Notes under the pieces: generated by a model | What the model was told of the DNA's origin: nothing | The model's database searches: none | What the model saw: the letters and a program-made list of their open reading frames with translations, nothing else | Assembly: GCF_002024805.1 (NCBI RefSeq) | Contig: NZ_CP014337.1 | Span: 1,612,001-1,676,000 of the forward strand | Length of the DNA stretch: 64,000 nucleotides | Source of the DNA: Elizabethkingia bruuniana | Lineage (GTDB): Bacteria; Bacteroidota; Bacteroidia; Flavobacteriales; Weeksellaceae | Direction: 5' to 3' | Shown: positions 32,497-42,398 of the stretch, in pieces | Numbering within the stretch: position 1 is the stretch's first letter | Layout of the letters: every line of letters begins with the position of its first letter | Position numbers and translations under genes: made by a program

Positions 32497-33486
32497 ATGA
32501 AACAGATATTACAATACCTTTTCGATCACCATACACTTTCACGGGCTGAAGCGAAAGCTATACTTAGTGAAATTGCGCAAAATAAGTACAATGAAAATGA
32601 GGTTACTGCTTTTGTATCCGTATTTCTCATGAGAAACATTACACTTGCTGAACTAGAAGGTTTTCAGGAAGCATTATTACAATTAGCTGTTTCTGCAGAT
32701 TTAGGTACTAATGATCTTGTTGATATCGTAGGTACAGGCGGCGATGGAAAAAACACTTTCAATATATCTACATTGGCCAGCTTTATTGTTGCCGGAGCAG
32801 GACAAAAAGTAGCTAAACATGGTAACTATGGAGTTTCTTCTACAAGTGGAGCTTCGAATGTACTGGAAGAATTAGGTTATCAGTTTAAAGATAATGCAGA
32901 GGACCTGAAAAAAGACCTGGAAAAGGCTAATATATGCTTTATCCATGCTCCACTCTTCCATCCTGCATTAAAGGCCGTAGGACCTTTACGTAAGGGGTTA
33001 GGACTTCGCACCTTTTTCAATATACTGGGACCATTGGTAAATCCTGCAAAACCAAAATACTCCATGATTGGTGTTTACAATCCAGAAATTGCACGTATAT
33101 ACCAATATTTACTTCAAAAACAAAAAGAGAAGTTTATGCTGGTACATGCTTTAGATGGATATGACGAGATTAGCCTTACACAGGATACTAAAATCTATTC
33201 CGAGAAAGGGGAAGAAATTTATTCTGCTGAAGATTTACATTTTAAAACTATTACAGCAGATAGTATATTCGGTGGTGTAAGTAAGCAGGAAGCAGCAGAA
33301 ATCTTCCTGAACATACTAAAAGGTAATGGTTCTTACGAGCAGAATGCTGTTGTATTAGCCAATGCTGCAATGGCTTTAAAGAATACAGGTAAGTACGGAG
33401 ATTACGATTCTTGTTTGACATTAAGCAGAGAAAGCTTGGAAAGTGGGAAAGCATTTAAAAGTTTACAGTTGTTGGTTAAGAGCTAA
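32497..33486 (+). CDS. trpD: Anthranilate phosphoribosyltransferase TrpD
   Basis: A 329-aa enzyme adding PRPP to anthranilate. The characteristic glycine loop DIVGTGGDGKNTFNIST and the KHGNYGVSSTSGASNVLEELG motif are intact. FIHAPLFHPALKAVGPLRKGLGLRTFFNILGPLVNPA and GYDEISLT are equally diagnostic. It is 6 nt downstream of trpG. A 200-bp gap with short repeats separates it from trpC. Confidence 0.97.
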   Translation: MKQILQYLFDHHTLSRAEAKAILSEIAQNKYNENEVTAFVSVFLMRNITLAELEGFQEALLQLAVSADLGTNDLVDIVGTGGDGKNTFNISTLASFIVAGAGQKVAKHGNYGVSSTSGASNVLEELGYQFKDNAEDLKKDLEKANICFIHAPLFHPALKAVGPLRKGLGLRTFFNILGPLVNPAKPKYSMIGVYNPEIARIYQYLLQKQKEKFMLVHALDGYDEISLTQDTKIYSEKGEEIYSAEDLHFKTITADSIFGGVSKQEAAEIFLNILKGNGSYEQNAVVLANAAMALKNTGKYGDYDSCLTLSRESLESGKAFKSLQLLVKS

Positions 33487-33635
33487 TTTAAGTTGAACAT
33501 TTCGACTTCGCTCAATGTGGCACCGTATTGTAGTGAGCCTAGAAATTAAATGCAGTACTAGAATTGTCACTCTGAGTCTTTAATAGAATTTGATAACTAA
33601 TTGTTAATGGTCAATTATCAATGGTTAATAATTCA

Positions 33636-33656
33636 ACTGATAACTGATAACTGATA
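33636..33656. repeat. Heptamer tandem repeat in the trpD-trpC gap
   Basis: ACTGATA occurs three times in tandem, with a further degenerate unit (ACCGATT) after it. The rest of the 207-bp gap holds the inverted bit ACATTTCGACTTCGCTCAATGT-like DNA near 33500 and copies of TTGTTAATGG-like sequence. There is no gene. Confidence 0.8.
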
Positions 33657-33693
33657 ACCGATTACTAACAACCAATAACTGACAACTAAAAAG

Positions 33694-34476
33694 ATGAATA
33701 TACTTGATAAAATTGTTGCTCAAAAACAGCTGGAAGTAGCAGCATCTAAGAAACTTATTTCAATAGAAGAATTAAAAGACAACGCTTTCTTTTCACGTAA
33801 GACTTTTTCATTAAAAGAAAGTGTAAAAAACAAAAGTGGCATTATTGCTGAATTTAAAAGGAAATCTCCTTCTAAAGGCATTATCAATGATGTCCAAAAT
33901 CCTCTTTCTGTTGTTTCTTCTTATGAACAATATGGGGCAAGTGGTATTTCTATTCTTACAGATACAGAATTCTTCGGTGGATCAAAAGAAGATATATTAG
34001 CTGTAAGAGAAAATATCAACATCCCTATTCTCCGTAAAGATTTCATGATTGACGCTTATCAGTTCTATGAAGCTAAAGCTATGGGTGCAGATGTAGTGCT
34101 TCTTATTGCAGCTTGTCTGTCTCCGGAGCAGGTTTCTGAATTTACAGCATTGGCGCATTCATTAAACCTGGAAGTTCTATTAGAAATTCATACTGAAGAA
34201 GAATTAAAACATTTCAATTCTGATATTGATCTTGTTGGTATTAATAATCGTAATCTAAAAGACTTTAAAGTAGATTTACAACATTCTGTTAATCTTAAAA
34301 ACCTTCTTCCAACAGGAACATTATCCGTTGCAGAAAGCGGAATTTACAATACTGAAGACTTTTTATTCTTAAAGGAGAAAGGTTTCGATGCTTTCCTGAT
34401 GGGAGAATATTTTATGAAAGGAGAAAATCCGGGCCAAAAATTCAAAGAATTTTTATCCAATGTAACTATGAAATAA
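33694..34476 (+). CDS. trpC: Indole-3-glycerol-phosphate synthase TrpC
   Basis: A 260-aa TIM barrel. The signature IIAEFKRKSPSKGIIND is followed by YEQYGASGISILTDTEFFGGS, ILRKDFMIDAYQFYEAKAMGADVVLLIAACL and VGINNRNLKDFKVDL, and the phosphate loop VAESGIY. It converts CdRP to indole-3-glycerol phosphate. It is unfused to TrpF, which follows after 15 nt. Confidence 0.97.
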   Translation: MNILDKIVAQKQLEVAASKKLISIEELKDNAFFSRKTFSLKESVKNKSGIIAEFKRKSPSKGIINDVQNPLSVVSSYEQYGASGISILTDTEFFGGSKEDILAVRENINIPILRKDFMIDAYQFYEAKAMGADVVLLIAACLSPEQVSEFTALAHSLNLEVLLEIHTEEELKHFNSDIDLVGINNRNLKDFKVDLQHSVNLKNLLPTGTLSVAESGIYNTEDFLFLKEKGFDAFLMGEYFMKGENPGQKFKEFLSNVTMK

Positions 34477-34491
34477 TATAACAGTGTAACT

Positions 34492-35151
34492 ATGGGAAAG
34501 CAAAACTATCAACCGAAACTTAAAGTATGTGGATTAGCACACCGCGGTCAGATTCAGGAATTACAGAAGTCCGGAGTTGATTTTCTTGGATTTATATTCT
34601 ACCCCAAATCGCCACGTTATGTCATGAACCATTTGAATTTGAAACAAATATCAGAAATAAAGCATTTGGGAAAAGTTGGTGTTTTTGTAAATGAAGATGT
34701 TGCTATAGTCTCTGATATTGCTAAACAGGCACATTTGAATTACATACAGCTTCATGGCGACGAAAATATAGAATATATACTCAATCTCAAAAAGCTTATT
34801 CCGGAAACACAGATTATTAAAGTATTTCGGATTGGTCAGGAGGTAAATTCCGAAGTACTTAAATCCAAGATTTCAGAATTTGAGACTTGTGCAGATTTAC
34901 TTCTCTTTGATACCGACTCAAAAGCTTATGGCGGAACCGGAGAAACATTTAACTGGTCAGTTCTGGATCAATTAGATTTACAGAAGCCATATTTGCTAAG
35001 CGGAGGAATTTCTTCTGAAAATATAGCCTCAATAGAAAGCTTAAAAACAAAACCTTTTGCTTTGGACATCAACTCCAAATTTGAAAATAGTCCGGGAGAC
35101 AAGAACTTAGATAAAATACAAGAATTTATACAACATATCCAACATTTATAA
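34492..35151 (+). CDS. trpF: Phosphoribosylanthranilate isomerase TrpF
   Basis: A 219-aa TIM barrel. It has KVCGLAHRGQIQELQKSGVDFLGFIFYPKSPRYV with the catalytic Cys, VGVFVNEDV, YIQLHGDE, LLFDTDSKAYGGTGETFNW containing the catalytic Asp, and LLSGGISSENI. It isomerises PRA to CdRP. It lies between trpC and trpB with short gaps. Confidence 0.97.
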   Translation: MGKQNYQPKLKVCGLAHRGQIQELQKSGVDFLGFIFYPKSPRYVMNHLNLKQISEIKHLGKVGVFVNEDVAIVSDIAKQAHLNYIQLHGDENIEYILNLKKLIPETQIIKVFRIGQEVNSEVLKSKISEFETCADLLLFDTDSKAYGGTGETFNWSVLDQLDLQKPYLLSGGISSENIASIESLKTKPFALDINSKFENSPGDKNLDKIQEFIQHIQHL

Positions 35152-35160
35152 AAACTAAAA

Positions 35161-36342
35161 ATGAAATACAAAAATCCTGATCAATACGGATATTATGGAG
35201 ATTTCGGCGGAGCATTTATCCCTGAAATGCTTTATCCAAATGTAAAAGAGTTAGAAGACAATTATCTGGATATTATCAATAGTGATAATTTCAAAAAAGA
35301 ATATAATGCTCTGCTTAAAGATTATGTAGGGAGGGCTACTCCACTCTATTTTGCTAAGAATCTCAGCTATAAATACCAGACAAATATATATCTGAAAAGA
35401 GAGGATCTTAATCATACAGGTGCTCATAAGATTAATAACGCACTAGGACAAGCTCTGCTGGCAAAGCGCTTGGGCAAAAACAGAATTATTGCAGAAACCG
35501 GAGCTGGTCAGCATGGTGTGGCTACCGCAACGGCTTGTGCCCTATTGGGACTGGAATGTATTGTTTATATGGGCGAGATAGACATTGCCCGCCAGGCTCC
35601 AAATGTAGCCCGAATGAAAATGCTTGGCGCAACTGTAATACCAGCTACTTCCGGAAGCAAAACACTAAAAGATGCTGTAAACGAAGCTTTAAGAGACTGG
35701 ATTAACAATGCCTCTACAACCCATTATATCATTGGCAGCGTTGTAGGTCCTCACCCTTTTCCGGATATGGTGGCAAGATTCCAGAGTATTATAAGTGAAG
35801 AAATAAGATTCCAACTGAAAGAACATATCGGACGCGAGAATCCCGATTATGTTATTGCTTGTGTAGGTGGTGGAAGTAATGCTGCAGGAACCTTTTATCA
35901 TTTTGTAGATGAACCTGGTGTTGGTATTATTGCCGCAGAAGCTGGTGGTTTGGGTAAAGATTCCGGTGAGAGCGCTGCAACTACCTTTTTGGGAACATTA
36001 GGTATTTTACACGGCAGCCAGAGTCTTGTAATGCAGACAGAAGACGGACAGGTTATAGAACCTTACAGTATTTCCGCAGGGCTGGATTATCCGGGTATTG
36101 GGCCATTTCATGCGCATTTATTCCAAGATAAAAGAGCAGAGTTTTTCAGTATAAATGATGATGAAGCATTGAAATCCGCTTTTGAACTTACCAGACTTGA
36201 AGGCATTATTCCGGCATTGGAATCTGCACATGCTTTAGCAGTATTGGATCAGAAAAAATTCGATAAAGAGGATGTTGTTGTAATATGCCTTAGTGGACGT
36301 GGTGATAAGGATATGGAAACTTATTTGAAGCATTTAGCTTAA
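35161..36342 (+). CDS. trpB: Tryptophan synthase beta chain TrpB
   Basis: A 393-aa PLP enzyme joining indole and serine. The PLP Lys lies in [24 protein letters not shown], followed by [19 protein letters not shown]. The glycine-rich phosphate site [18 protein letters not shown] and [14 protein letters not shown] are present, as expected of TrpB1. It starts 9 nt after trpF. Confidence 0.98.
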   Translation: MKYKNPDQYGYYGDFGGAFIPEMLYPNVKELEDNYLDIINSDNFKKEYNALLKDYVGRATPLYFAKNLSYKYQTNIYLKREDLNHTGAHKINNALGQALLAKRLGKNRIIAETGAGQHGVATATACALLGLECIVYMGEIDIARQAPNVARMKMLGATVIPATSGSKTLKDAVNEALRDWINNASTTHYIIGSVVGPHPFPDMVARFQSIISEEIRFQLKEHIGRENPDYVIACVGGGSNAAGTFYHFVDEPGVGIIAAEAGGLGKDSGESAATTFLGTLGILHGSQSLVMQTEDGQVIEPYSISAGLDYPGIGPFHAHLFQDKRAEFFSINDDEALKSAFELTRLEGIIPALESAHALAVLDQKKFDKEDVVVICLSGRGDKDMETYLKHLA

Positions 36343-36359
36343 CTTTTAATCTCTAAACA

Positions 36360-37088
36360 ATGAAAAAACTCAATATATATTTTACTGCCGGAGTTCCTCA
36401 ACTGAATGATACAACGCAAATAATGAAGACCATTCAGTCTGCTGGTGCCGATATGATAGAAGTGGGAATCCCATATAGTGATCCTGTTGCAGATGGTCCT
36501 GTTATTCAGAAATCCGATGAACTGGCTTTACAAAACGGAATGACCATTGCTAAGCTTTTTGAACAATTAAAGACAGTAAAAGATGAAATCAATATTCCGG
36601 TAATTCTTATGGGATACCTGAATCCTGTTTTAAAATTCGGTTTCGAAAAATTCTGTCAGGAGTGCAAGACTTCTGGAGTCTCTGGGTTAATACTTCCCGA
36701 TTTACCTCCCATAGAATTTGAAAAGAAATATCAAAAGATTTTGGAGCAATATGGTATCAATTTTACTTTTTTGGTGACTCCGGAAACTTCTGATGAAAGA
36801 ATTCAGTATCTGGACAGCTTAAGTTCAGGATTTCTCTATGCTGTAAGTAGCTCTTCCACTACCGGTACCAATCAGGAAATTGACAACGATGCTTATTTCA
36901 AACGTCTGAAATCCCTAAATCTGAAAAATCAGGTTCTTATTGGTTTTAGTATTAAAAACAAAACTGACTTTGAAAAAGTAACACAACATGCAGATGGTGC
37001 AATCATAGGTTCAGCTTTTGTGAAAATTCTTTTAGAAAACCAGGAATGGGAAAGCAAAGCTGCAGAATTTATAAGATCTGTTAAATAA
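36360..37088 (+). CDS. trpA: Tryptophan synthase alpha chain TrpA
   Basis: A 242-aa TIM barrel cleaving indole-3-glycerol phosphate. The catalytic Glu is in MIEVGIPYSDPVADGPVIQ, and the catalytic Asp in GLILPDLPPIE. LMGYLNPVLKFGFEKF and GFSIKNK are also seen. It is the last gene of the trp operon, closed by the hairpin at 37119. Confidence 0.98.
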   Translation: MKKLNIYFTAGVPQLNDTTQIMKTIQSAGADMIEVGIPYSDPVADGPVIQKSDELALQNGMTIAKLFEQLKTVKDEINIPVILMGYLNPVLKFGFEKFCQECKTSGVSGLILPDLPPIEFEKKYQKILEQYGINFTFLVTPETSDERIQYLDSLSSGFLYAVSSSSTTGTNQEIDNDAYFKRLKSLNLKNQVLIGFSIKNKTDFEKVTQHADGAIIGSAFVKILLENQEWESKAAEFIRSVK

Positions 37089-37118
37089 AAAAATACATCT
37101 CAAAAACACATAAAATAT

Positions 37119-37162
37119 ATTTCAGCCACTTCTTATTTTAAGAATTGGCTGAAATTTTATTT
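37119..37162 (+). terminator. Terminator of the trp operon
   Basis: A 10-bp outer stem, ATTTCAGCCA/TGGCTGAAAT, with a further inner TTCTTA/TAAGAA pairing, then a TTTTATTT tract. It begins 30 nt after trpA. Confidence 0.85.
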
Positions 37163-37209
37163 ATTATAATCATCTGGTTTTAATTAACTTAGTATTAAAT
37201 TCTATTATT

Positions 37210-37521
37210 ATGGAACAGAAAATAGATAACTACAAAGATTTTTATAAATTTTACCTTACCGAACATAAAGATTATACCTGCAGAGTATTGCACTTTACAG
37301 GCACAGCATTAGTATTTCTCTTGCTATTTTATGCGTTCTTTTCGGAGAAATATTATCTTCTTTGGTTTGTTCCGGTTGTTGGATATGGCTTCGCCTGGGT
37401 TGGTCATGCATTTTTTGAAAAGAACAAGCCGGCAACATTTACCTATCCTCTATGGAGCATGATTTCAGATTTCAAACTCTTCTTTGAATTATTAACTGGT
37501 AAACAAAAGTTTAAAATATAA
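37210..37521 (+). CDS. Mpo1-like (DUF962) membrane protein
   Basis: A 103-aa protein with two hydrophobic hairpins (about 32-48 and 50-66). The family motifs are CRVLHFTGTALVFLLL, then GYGFAWVGHAFFEKNKPATFTYPLWSMISDF. The conserved His residues coordinate iron in the yeast homologue Mpo1, a 2-hydroxy fatty-acid dioxygenase. Whether the bacterial protein shares that activity is unknown. Monocistronic, convergent with the glycosyltransferase gene (12-nt gap). Confidence 0.9.
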   Translation: MEQKIDNYKDFYKFYLTEHKDYTCRVLHFTGTALVFLLLFYAFFSEKYYLLWFVPVVGYGFAWVGHAFFEKNKPATFTYPLWSMISDFKLFFELLTGKQKFKI

Positions 37522-37533
37522 AAGTAGACACAA

Positions 37534-38634
37534 TTACTTTAAAAGATTTGTATAGCTCTGCATTACCTCTTCTGCAATTTCTTTTTCATTAAATTTCTGA
37601 ACAAACTGAAAAGAATTTTCTGCTCTTCTTTTTCCTTCATCGGGATTTTCCCATAAGTGTAACACTTTAGATTTAATATCTTCTGTATTGGTTGGATTTA
37701 CATAAAGGCTATCCGGTCCTCCTGCTTCAGGGAGACAGCTTACATTACTTGTAATAACCGGTGTTTTAGAAAAAAGAGCTTCTATAACCGGAATACCAAA
37801 ACCTTCATACAAACTAGGATAAATAAATATATCTGCCAGTTGATAGATCTGTGCTAGTTCAGTCATGTTGACATCGGTAAGGAAAAAAACTTGTTTTTCC
37901 ATATTATTCTGCACCATAAATTTCCTAATTCTTTGGCTATATTTAGTTTCTCTTCCAACAACAACCAATGGAATATCAGTTCCTTTTATTGCTTTGACAA
38001 CTGAAAATAGGTTTTTACGTTCTTCTATTGTTCCGACATTCAGAATAAAGCGTTCCGGCAGATTAAATTTAGCCTTTACAGTGGTAAATTCTTCTTCTGA
38101 AAAGCTCTGCTTAAAAGCTTCGTGACAGGTCTGGTAAATTACTTTTATTTTGGATTCGGGAGTTTTAAAATACTCCATAATATCCTTCTTGGTTTGTTCA
38201 CTAATTGCAATAATAAGATCTGAATCTTTTGTTGCTCTCTTAAACTTCCATGTATGTATTTTGCGGTCAAAAAAAGAATAAAACTGGGGATACTTCAGAA
38301 AAATAAGATCGTGAATTGTTACAACCTTTTTTATCTTTTTATCATTCCATTTTAATGGTAATTCACCGGATAAACCATGAAAAATATCGCATCCTTCATT
38401 TTGGGCATCTTTTCCCATTTTCATCTGGCGGGCAAGATTGCCTTTGGTTATTTTTTTGAAAATAATATTACCCTTTTCCAAAAGGCCTTTGGTTCTTTCA
38501 GAAGTATTTTTGGCAAACAATAAATATTCGTTTTCCGGGAAATACTCAGCTAGTGTACGTACTAAATCACGTGAGTAATTCCCAAGTCCCGATGTATTAT
38601 GAAAGAAGCGTTTCGCGTCGTAGCCTATCTTCAT
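37534..38634 (-). CDS. GT4-family glycosyltransferase
   Basis: A 366-aa GT-B enzyme. The C-terminal donor domain shows FILNVGTIEERKNLFSVVKAIKG and the E-x7-E motif in IFIYPSLYEGFGIPVIEALFSKTPVITSNVSCLPEAGG. The N-terminal region has VVTIHDLIFLKYPQFY, typical of mannosyltransferase-like GT4 members. It overlaps the deacetylase gene upstream by 4 nt, so it belongs to a glycan assembly operon with genes to 41526. Confidence 0.93.
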   Translation of the reverse strand: MKIGYDAKRFFHNTSGLGNYSRDLVRTLAEYFPENEYLLFAKNTSERTKGLLEKGNIIFKKITKGNLARQMKMGKDAQNEGCDIFHGLSGELPLKWNDKKIKKVVTIHDLIFLKYPQFYSFFDRKIHTWKFKRATKDSDLIIAISEQTKKDIMEYFKTPESKIKVIYQTCHEAFKQSFSEEEFTTVKAKFNLPERFILNVGTIEERKNLFSVVKAIKGTDIPLVVVGRETKYSQRIRKFMVQNNMEKQVFFLTDVNMTELAQIYQLADIFIYPSLYEGFGIPVIEALFSKTPVITSNVSCLPEAGGPDSLYVNPTNTEDIKSKVLHLWENPDEGKRRAENSFQFVQKFNEKEIAEEVMQSYTNLLK

Positions 38635-39404
38635 TTTTTTGTTGTTTCTAAGAAGTCTTTAAAAGTACCAAATGTATATTGATTTTGCTTCAGCCATTGT
38701 ACAAATTCATCAAATCGTTGTACCATTTTATCACCTGTATTTACACATGTATAAGAAGGTAAAGCATAGGCTTTCTTAGTAATATCCATAAATTCCCAAG
38801 GGTGGAAATAAATATTAAGATATCCATCCTTTTTTATAGCACGCTTTGCTAAGTATCTGTAAATATTTACAGGAAAATTATGAAATGACAGCCAGAACAA
38901 AGGTACTCTCCATGGCGAAACCGAAGCCGGAATTTGAAGTACATTTCCCTGTGGAAAATATCTTCTGCTAACTTTCAGGTTATTATACCTTCCCGGAAGC
39001 CATGTAGGATTAACTGACGAATTATAAGTATAACCAGCTTTCTCTACTTCTGCAGCATCTACTTCCATCATCCTTGGCATTCTAAGTCCGACAATATCAG
39101 TATCGAAGACTTCCTGAAGTTTTTCTCTGGATTTCTTCAAATCTTCAATTGAAAACTCTGAATGATACCAAGTATGCGATGCCAGTTCATGACCGTCTGA
39201 AAGCAGTTGCTCAATCAGGTCTTTATTATTTTCTGCAAAAACAACTGTCGAAAAGAAAGTTGCTTTTGCATTATGTTTTTTTAGAATGGCTAATATATTC
39301 TGTAAACCGTTTCTGGAAACTTGTAATTGCTCTTCAAACGGAATTGTTCCTTCATATTCCAGAGGCATATCAAATTCTTCTATGTCAAAACTTAATAGAA
39401 TCAT
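38631..39404 (-). CDS. Polysaccharide deacetylase (NodB/CE4-type)
   Basis: A 257-aa CE4-fold protein without signal peptide. ILLSFDIEEFDMP gives the first metal/base Asp motif. ATFFSTVVFAENN and GHELASHTWYHSEF give the HxxxH-type metal ligands. GLRMPRMMEVDA and IYFHPWEF complete the site. Such cytosolic members deacetylate lipid-linked or polymer-bound N-acetyl sugars. It lies between GT4 and GT2 enzymes, so a lipid-linked oligosaccharide substrate is likely. Confidence 0.9.
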   Translation of the reverse strand: MILLSFDIEEFDMPLEYEGTIPFEEQLQVSRNGLQNILAILKKHNAKATFFSTVVFAENNKDLIEQLLSDGHELASHTWYHSEFSIEDLKKSREKLQEVFDTDIVGLRMPRMMEVDAAEVEKAGYTYNSSVNPTWLPGRYNNLKVSRRYFPQGNVLQIPASVSPWRVPLFWLSFHNFPVNIYRYLAKRAIKKDGYLNIYFHPWEFMDITKKAYALPSYTCVNTGDKMVQRFDEFVQWLKQNQYTFGTFKDFLETTKK

Positions 39405-40331
39405 TTAAAAATTTTTAGATCTTATAATAAATAGAGGTCTATCTTTAACCTGTTTGAATACCTTACCCAAATAAATGCCTATAATACCGAGCATTACCAA
39501 TTGCAATCCCCCGAAGAAAACTATTGTCATGATCAGAGAAGCCCATCCGGATATTTCACTCCCGTTCATAAATGAATAGATAACATAAGGTACATATAGT
39601 AGTGATAAAGCCGAAAAGAAAAAGCCCAGGTATGCAGCAAAATACAATGGCTTTACACTAAAAGATGTTACACCCGTTAATGCCAGCTTAAACATTTTGT
39701 TTATGGTATATTGGCTGATTCCGTTTTCACGGTCAGCGGCGACAAATTTTATTCCTTTCTGTTTGTAGCCCACCCATTTTACTAATCCACGTATAAAAAG
39801 ATCAGACTCATGATTTTGTCTTATTTCTTCTATAACTTTTGCATCCAGTAATCTAAAATCTGCACCTGCCCCTTTTTCTATAGTAAAATCGGACATCGAG
39901 GAAATTATTTTATAATAGATATCTGAAGTTAGTTTTTTGCTTAAAGAAATATTCTCACTATATCTTCTAATGGTATATACTATATCGTGTCCGTTCTCCC
40001 ACTCTTTAATAAGCTGTGGAATTAGTTCAGGTGGATGTTGCAGGTCACCGTCCATAGAAATCACAGCATTTCCATCAGCATTATCCAGCCCGGCCTTCAA
40101 AGCTGCCTGATGTCCAAAATTGCGGGAAAGCTCTATATATCTAACTTCAGGATATTGGGTTGCAAGATCTTCTAGAACCTGCTGCGTAGTATCTCGACTG
40201 CCATCGTTAACAAAGATAATCTCATAAGTATAATCTTTTAATGAAGAAAATACAGCAGCGATACGCTCCCTCATTATAGGAACATTCTTTTCCTCATTAT
40301 GGGCTGGTATTACAATATTAATTTTCTTCAT
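39405..40331 (-). CDS. GT2-family glycosyltransferase with C-terminal membrane anchor (DPM1/ArnC-like)
   Basis: A 308-aa polyprenyl-phosphate glycosyltransferase. The N-terminal GT-A domain has IVIPAHNEEKNV, IIFVNDGSRDTT, the SRNFGHQAALKAGLDNADGNAVISMDGDLQHPPELI DxD-type site and KGAGADFRLLDAKVI. Two transmembrane helices (about 230-290) follow. Enzymes of this class charge undecaprenyl phosphate with a sugar for use on the outer face of the membrane. It ends at 39405, adjacent to the deacetylase start. Confidence 0.94.
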   Translation of the reverse strand: MKKINIVIPAHNEEKNVPIMRERIAAVFSSLKDYTYEIIFVNDGSRDTTQQVLEDLATQYPEVRYIELSRNFGHQAALKAGLDNADGNAVISMDGDLQHPPELIPQLIKEWENGHDIVYTIRRYSENISLSKKLTSDIYYKIISSMSDFTIEKGAGADFRLLDAKVIEEIRQNHESDLFIRGLVKWVGYKQKGIKFVAADRENGISQYTINKMFKLALTGVTSFSVKPLYFAAYLGFFFSALSLLYVPYVIYSFMNGSEISGWASLIMTIVFFGGLQLVMLGIIGIYLGKVFKQVKDRPLFIIRSKNF

Positions 40332-40332
40332 T

Positions 40333-41526
40333 TTATTGCAATTGATAGTTTTTATTAAAATCCTTTGTCAGCAGTTCATAAGTGATTCTAAACCATACAA
40401 TACAGCAAGGCAATGCCTTTAACGAGTATTTTATGATATAGTTTTGCTTCACATATTTAGGGAATAAATCCGACATACCGAAACAAGTCAGAATCAGCAC
40501 AAACAACATAAGACCATTAACAAGTTTGCTTTTATCTTTCTGAATAAGATACCAGATCATAACTCCGGCAACTGCAATAATATATGTTGGAGATTCAGAT
40601 CCAGAGCTAAATAACACTGTAAACAGTAAAGTAGAAGCTAAGATCATCAACTGAAAGGCCTGATTCTTATACTGTTTAATCCGAAGATACGGTAAAGCAA
40701 ATAATGGCAATCCAACAGCTATAAACCATAAATTGGATATATTGGCATCTCCCAAAACTCTTCTTACAATTCCCATCAAAGATATATCCTGCATATTTCC
40801 CAGAACCTGGTTATCATTATTCTTTTTCACCAGTTCTACATACCAGTCTGTATAGGACTGCAGTCCAAAATGTACGGATGAATAAAGCATAGGAATAGCC
40901 AAAAATACAACTGCACCGATAATTAACGTTGCAATAAATTTCTTTTTATTCTGAACAAAGAAGAATGAGCTAAGCCCTACTATACCATATATTTTGACAA
41001 AAGTTCCTAAAAGAATCGCAATAGCCGACTGGCTTTCTTTTCTCTGGTAAATAAAACATGCAGACAGTATAATAAGTCCTGTTAATGCAACATTAAACTG
41101 GAAACTTACCATAGCCGTAATAAGCTCCTGAAAGCATAACCATGCAAAAAAAGATTTCATTTTTTCGGAGAATGGTAATTGCTTTACAGCGTAGATAAAC
41201 AAACCTACATTGGCAATATTCCATAAAATCATTCCTAACCAGTCCGGTAAAATTGTAAACGGAGCAATAAGTACACTGAATATTATTCCGTAATGATTTT
41301 TATCGAAGTGCAGAAGTGGATATTCTACATAAAGATTTTGTTGAAGGAGGGTGTTTCTGAAAACATTTTTAAAGATCAGATAGTTGTTGTATTTAGACGG
41401 ACCTCCTCTGTATTTGGCAATAGCAGAAAATACAGCAACCAAAATATAAATACTAAAAATATATTTCGGTTGCTCTATGAATTTTCCGTATTTAGACCAA
41501 AGTCTAAAAACAGTATTTCGTATCAT
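40333..41526 (-). CDS. GT87-like polytopic membrane glycosyltransferase
   Basis: A 397-aa integral membrane protein with about ten hydrophobic helices and a periplasmic loop containing YVEYPLLHFDKNHYGIIFSVLIAPF. The pattern matches DUF2029/GT87 (GT-C fold) enzymes, which use polyprenyl-phosphate sugars. It lies 1 nt upstream of the ArnC-like gene that would make such a donor. The sugar and acceptor are unknown. Confidence 0.8.
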   Translation of the reverse strand: MIRNTVFRLWSKYGKFIEQPKYIFSIYILVAVFSAIAKYRGGPSKYNNYLIFKNVFRNTLLQQNLYVEYPLLHFDKNHYGIIFSVLIAPFTILPDWLGMILWNIANVGLFIYAVKQLPFSEKMKSFFAWLCFQELITAMVSFQFNVALTGLIILSACFIYQRKESQSAIAILLGTFVKIYGIVGLSSFFFVQNKKKFIATLIIGAVVFLAIPMLYSSVHFGLQSYTDWYVELVKKNNDNQVLGNMQDISLMGIVRRVLGDANISNLWFIAVGLPLFALPYLRIKQYKNQAFQLMILASTLLFTVLFSSGSESPTYIIAVAGVMIWYLIQKDKSKLVNGLMLFVLILTCFGMSDLFPKYVKQNYIIKYSLKALPCCIVWFRITYELLTKDFNKNYQLQ

Positions 41527-41537
41527 GTAAAAGAAAT

Positions 41538-42350
41538 CTATACAGCTACATTATGCTCTCTTAAAGCGTCGTTCAATGACGTTTTAAGATCTGTAGATTC
41601 TTTTCTTTTACCTATGATAAGGGCACAAGGAACCTGGAATTCCCCAGCCGGAAATTTCTTTGTATAACTTCCCGGAATAACTACACTTCTTGCCGGAACA
41701 CGACCTTTAATTTCTACAGGCTCGTCACCGGTTACATCGATAATCTTGGTAGATGCTGTTAGTACAACATTAGCACCTAATACAGCTTCTTTTTCTACAT
41801 GAACTCCTTCTACAACAATACAACGTGAACCTACGAAACAATCGTCTTCAATAATTACCGGAGCTGCTTGTAATGGCTCTAGTACACCACCGATACCAAC
41901 ACCACCACTCAGGTGAACATTTTTACCGATCTGTGCACAGCTTCCTACTGTTGCCCATGTATCTACCATTGTACCACTGTCTACATAAGCACCGATATTT
42001 ACGTAAGAAGGCATCATAATAACACCTGGAGCAACAAAGCTTCCGTGTCTTGCAATAGCATGAGGAACAACTCTTACACCTTTATCTGCGTAGTTTTTCT
42101 TTAACGGGATTTTATCATGGAATTCAAAAGGACCAACCTCGATAGTTGTCATCTTCTGAATAGGGAAATACATTACCACAGCTTTCTTCACCCATTCGTT
42201 TACCTGCCATCCGTTTTCAGTAGGTTCAGCTACACGTAGCTCTCCTAAATCCAACTGCATAATTACCTCACGAATGATTTCCTGATTTTCTTTATCTTGT
42301 AGTAAATCTCTGTTATCCCAGATTTTCTCAATTGTCTCTTGCAAACTCAT
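41538..42350 (-). CDS. dapD: Tetrahydrodipicolinate N-succinyltransferase DapD
   Basis: A 270-aa left-handed beta-helix acyltransferase of the lysine/diaminopimelate pathway. GVRVVPHAIARHGSFVAPGVIMMPSYVNIGAYVDSGTMVDTWATVGSCAQIGKNVHLSGGVGIGGVLEPLQA is the near-invariant core, with hexapeptide repeats. The C-terminal SYTKKF segment and length also fit. It is 11 nt upstream of the glycan operon on the same strand, which may be partly co-transcribed. Confidence 0.97.
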   Translation of the reverse strand: MSLQETIEKIWDNRDLLQDKENQEIIREVIMQLDLGELRVAEPTENGWQVNEWVKKAVVMYFPIQKMTTIEVGPFEFHDKIPLKKNYADKGVRVVPHAIARHGSFVAPGVIMMPSYVNIGAYVDSGTMVDTWATVGSCAQIGKNVHLSGGVGIGGVLEPLQAAPVIIEDDCFVGSRCIVVEGVHVEKEAVLGANVVLTASTKIIDVTGDEPVEIKGRVPARSVVIPGSYTKKFPAGEFQVPCALIIGKRKESTDLKTSLNDALREHNVAV

Positions 42351-42398
42351 AATGCTTAGTATAGTTTTAGTGAATTTTAAGTGACAAATTTAATAAAT

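Noticed and set aside
33636-33656. Possible CRISPR array from repeated ACTGATA units
   Set aside because: The units are contiguous 7-mers without spacers, and no cas gene is near.
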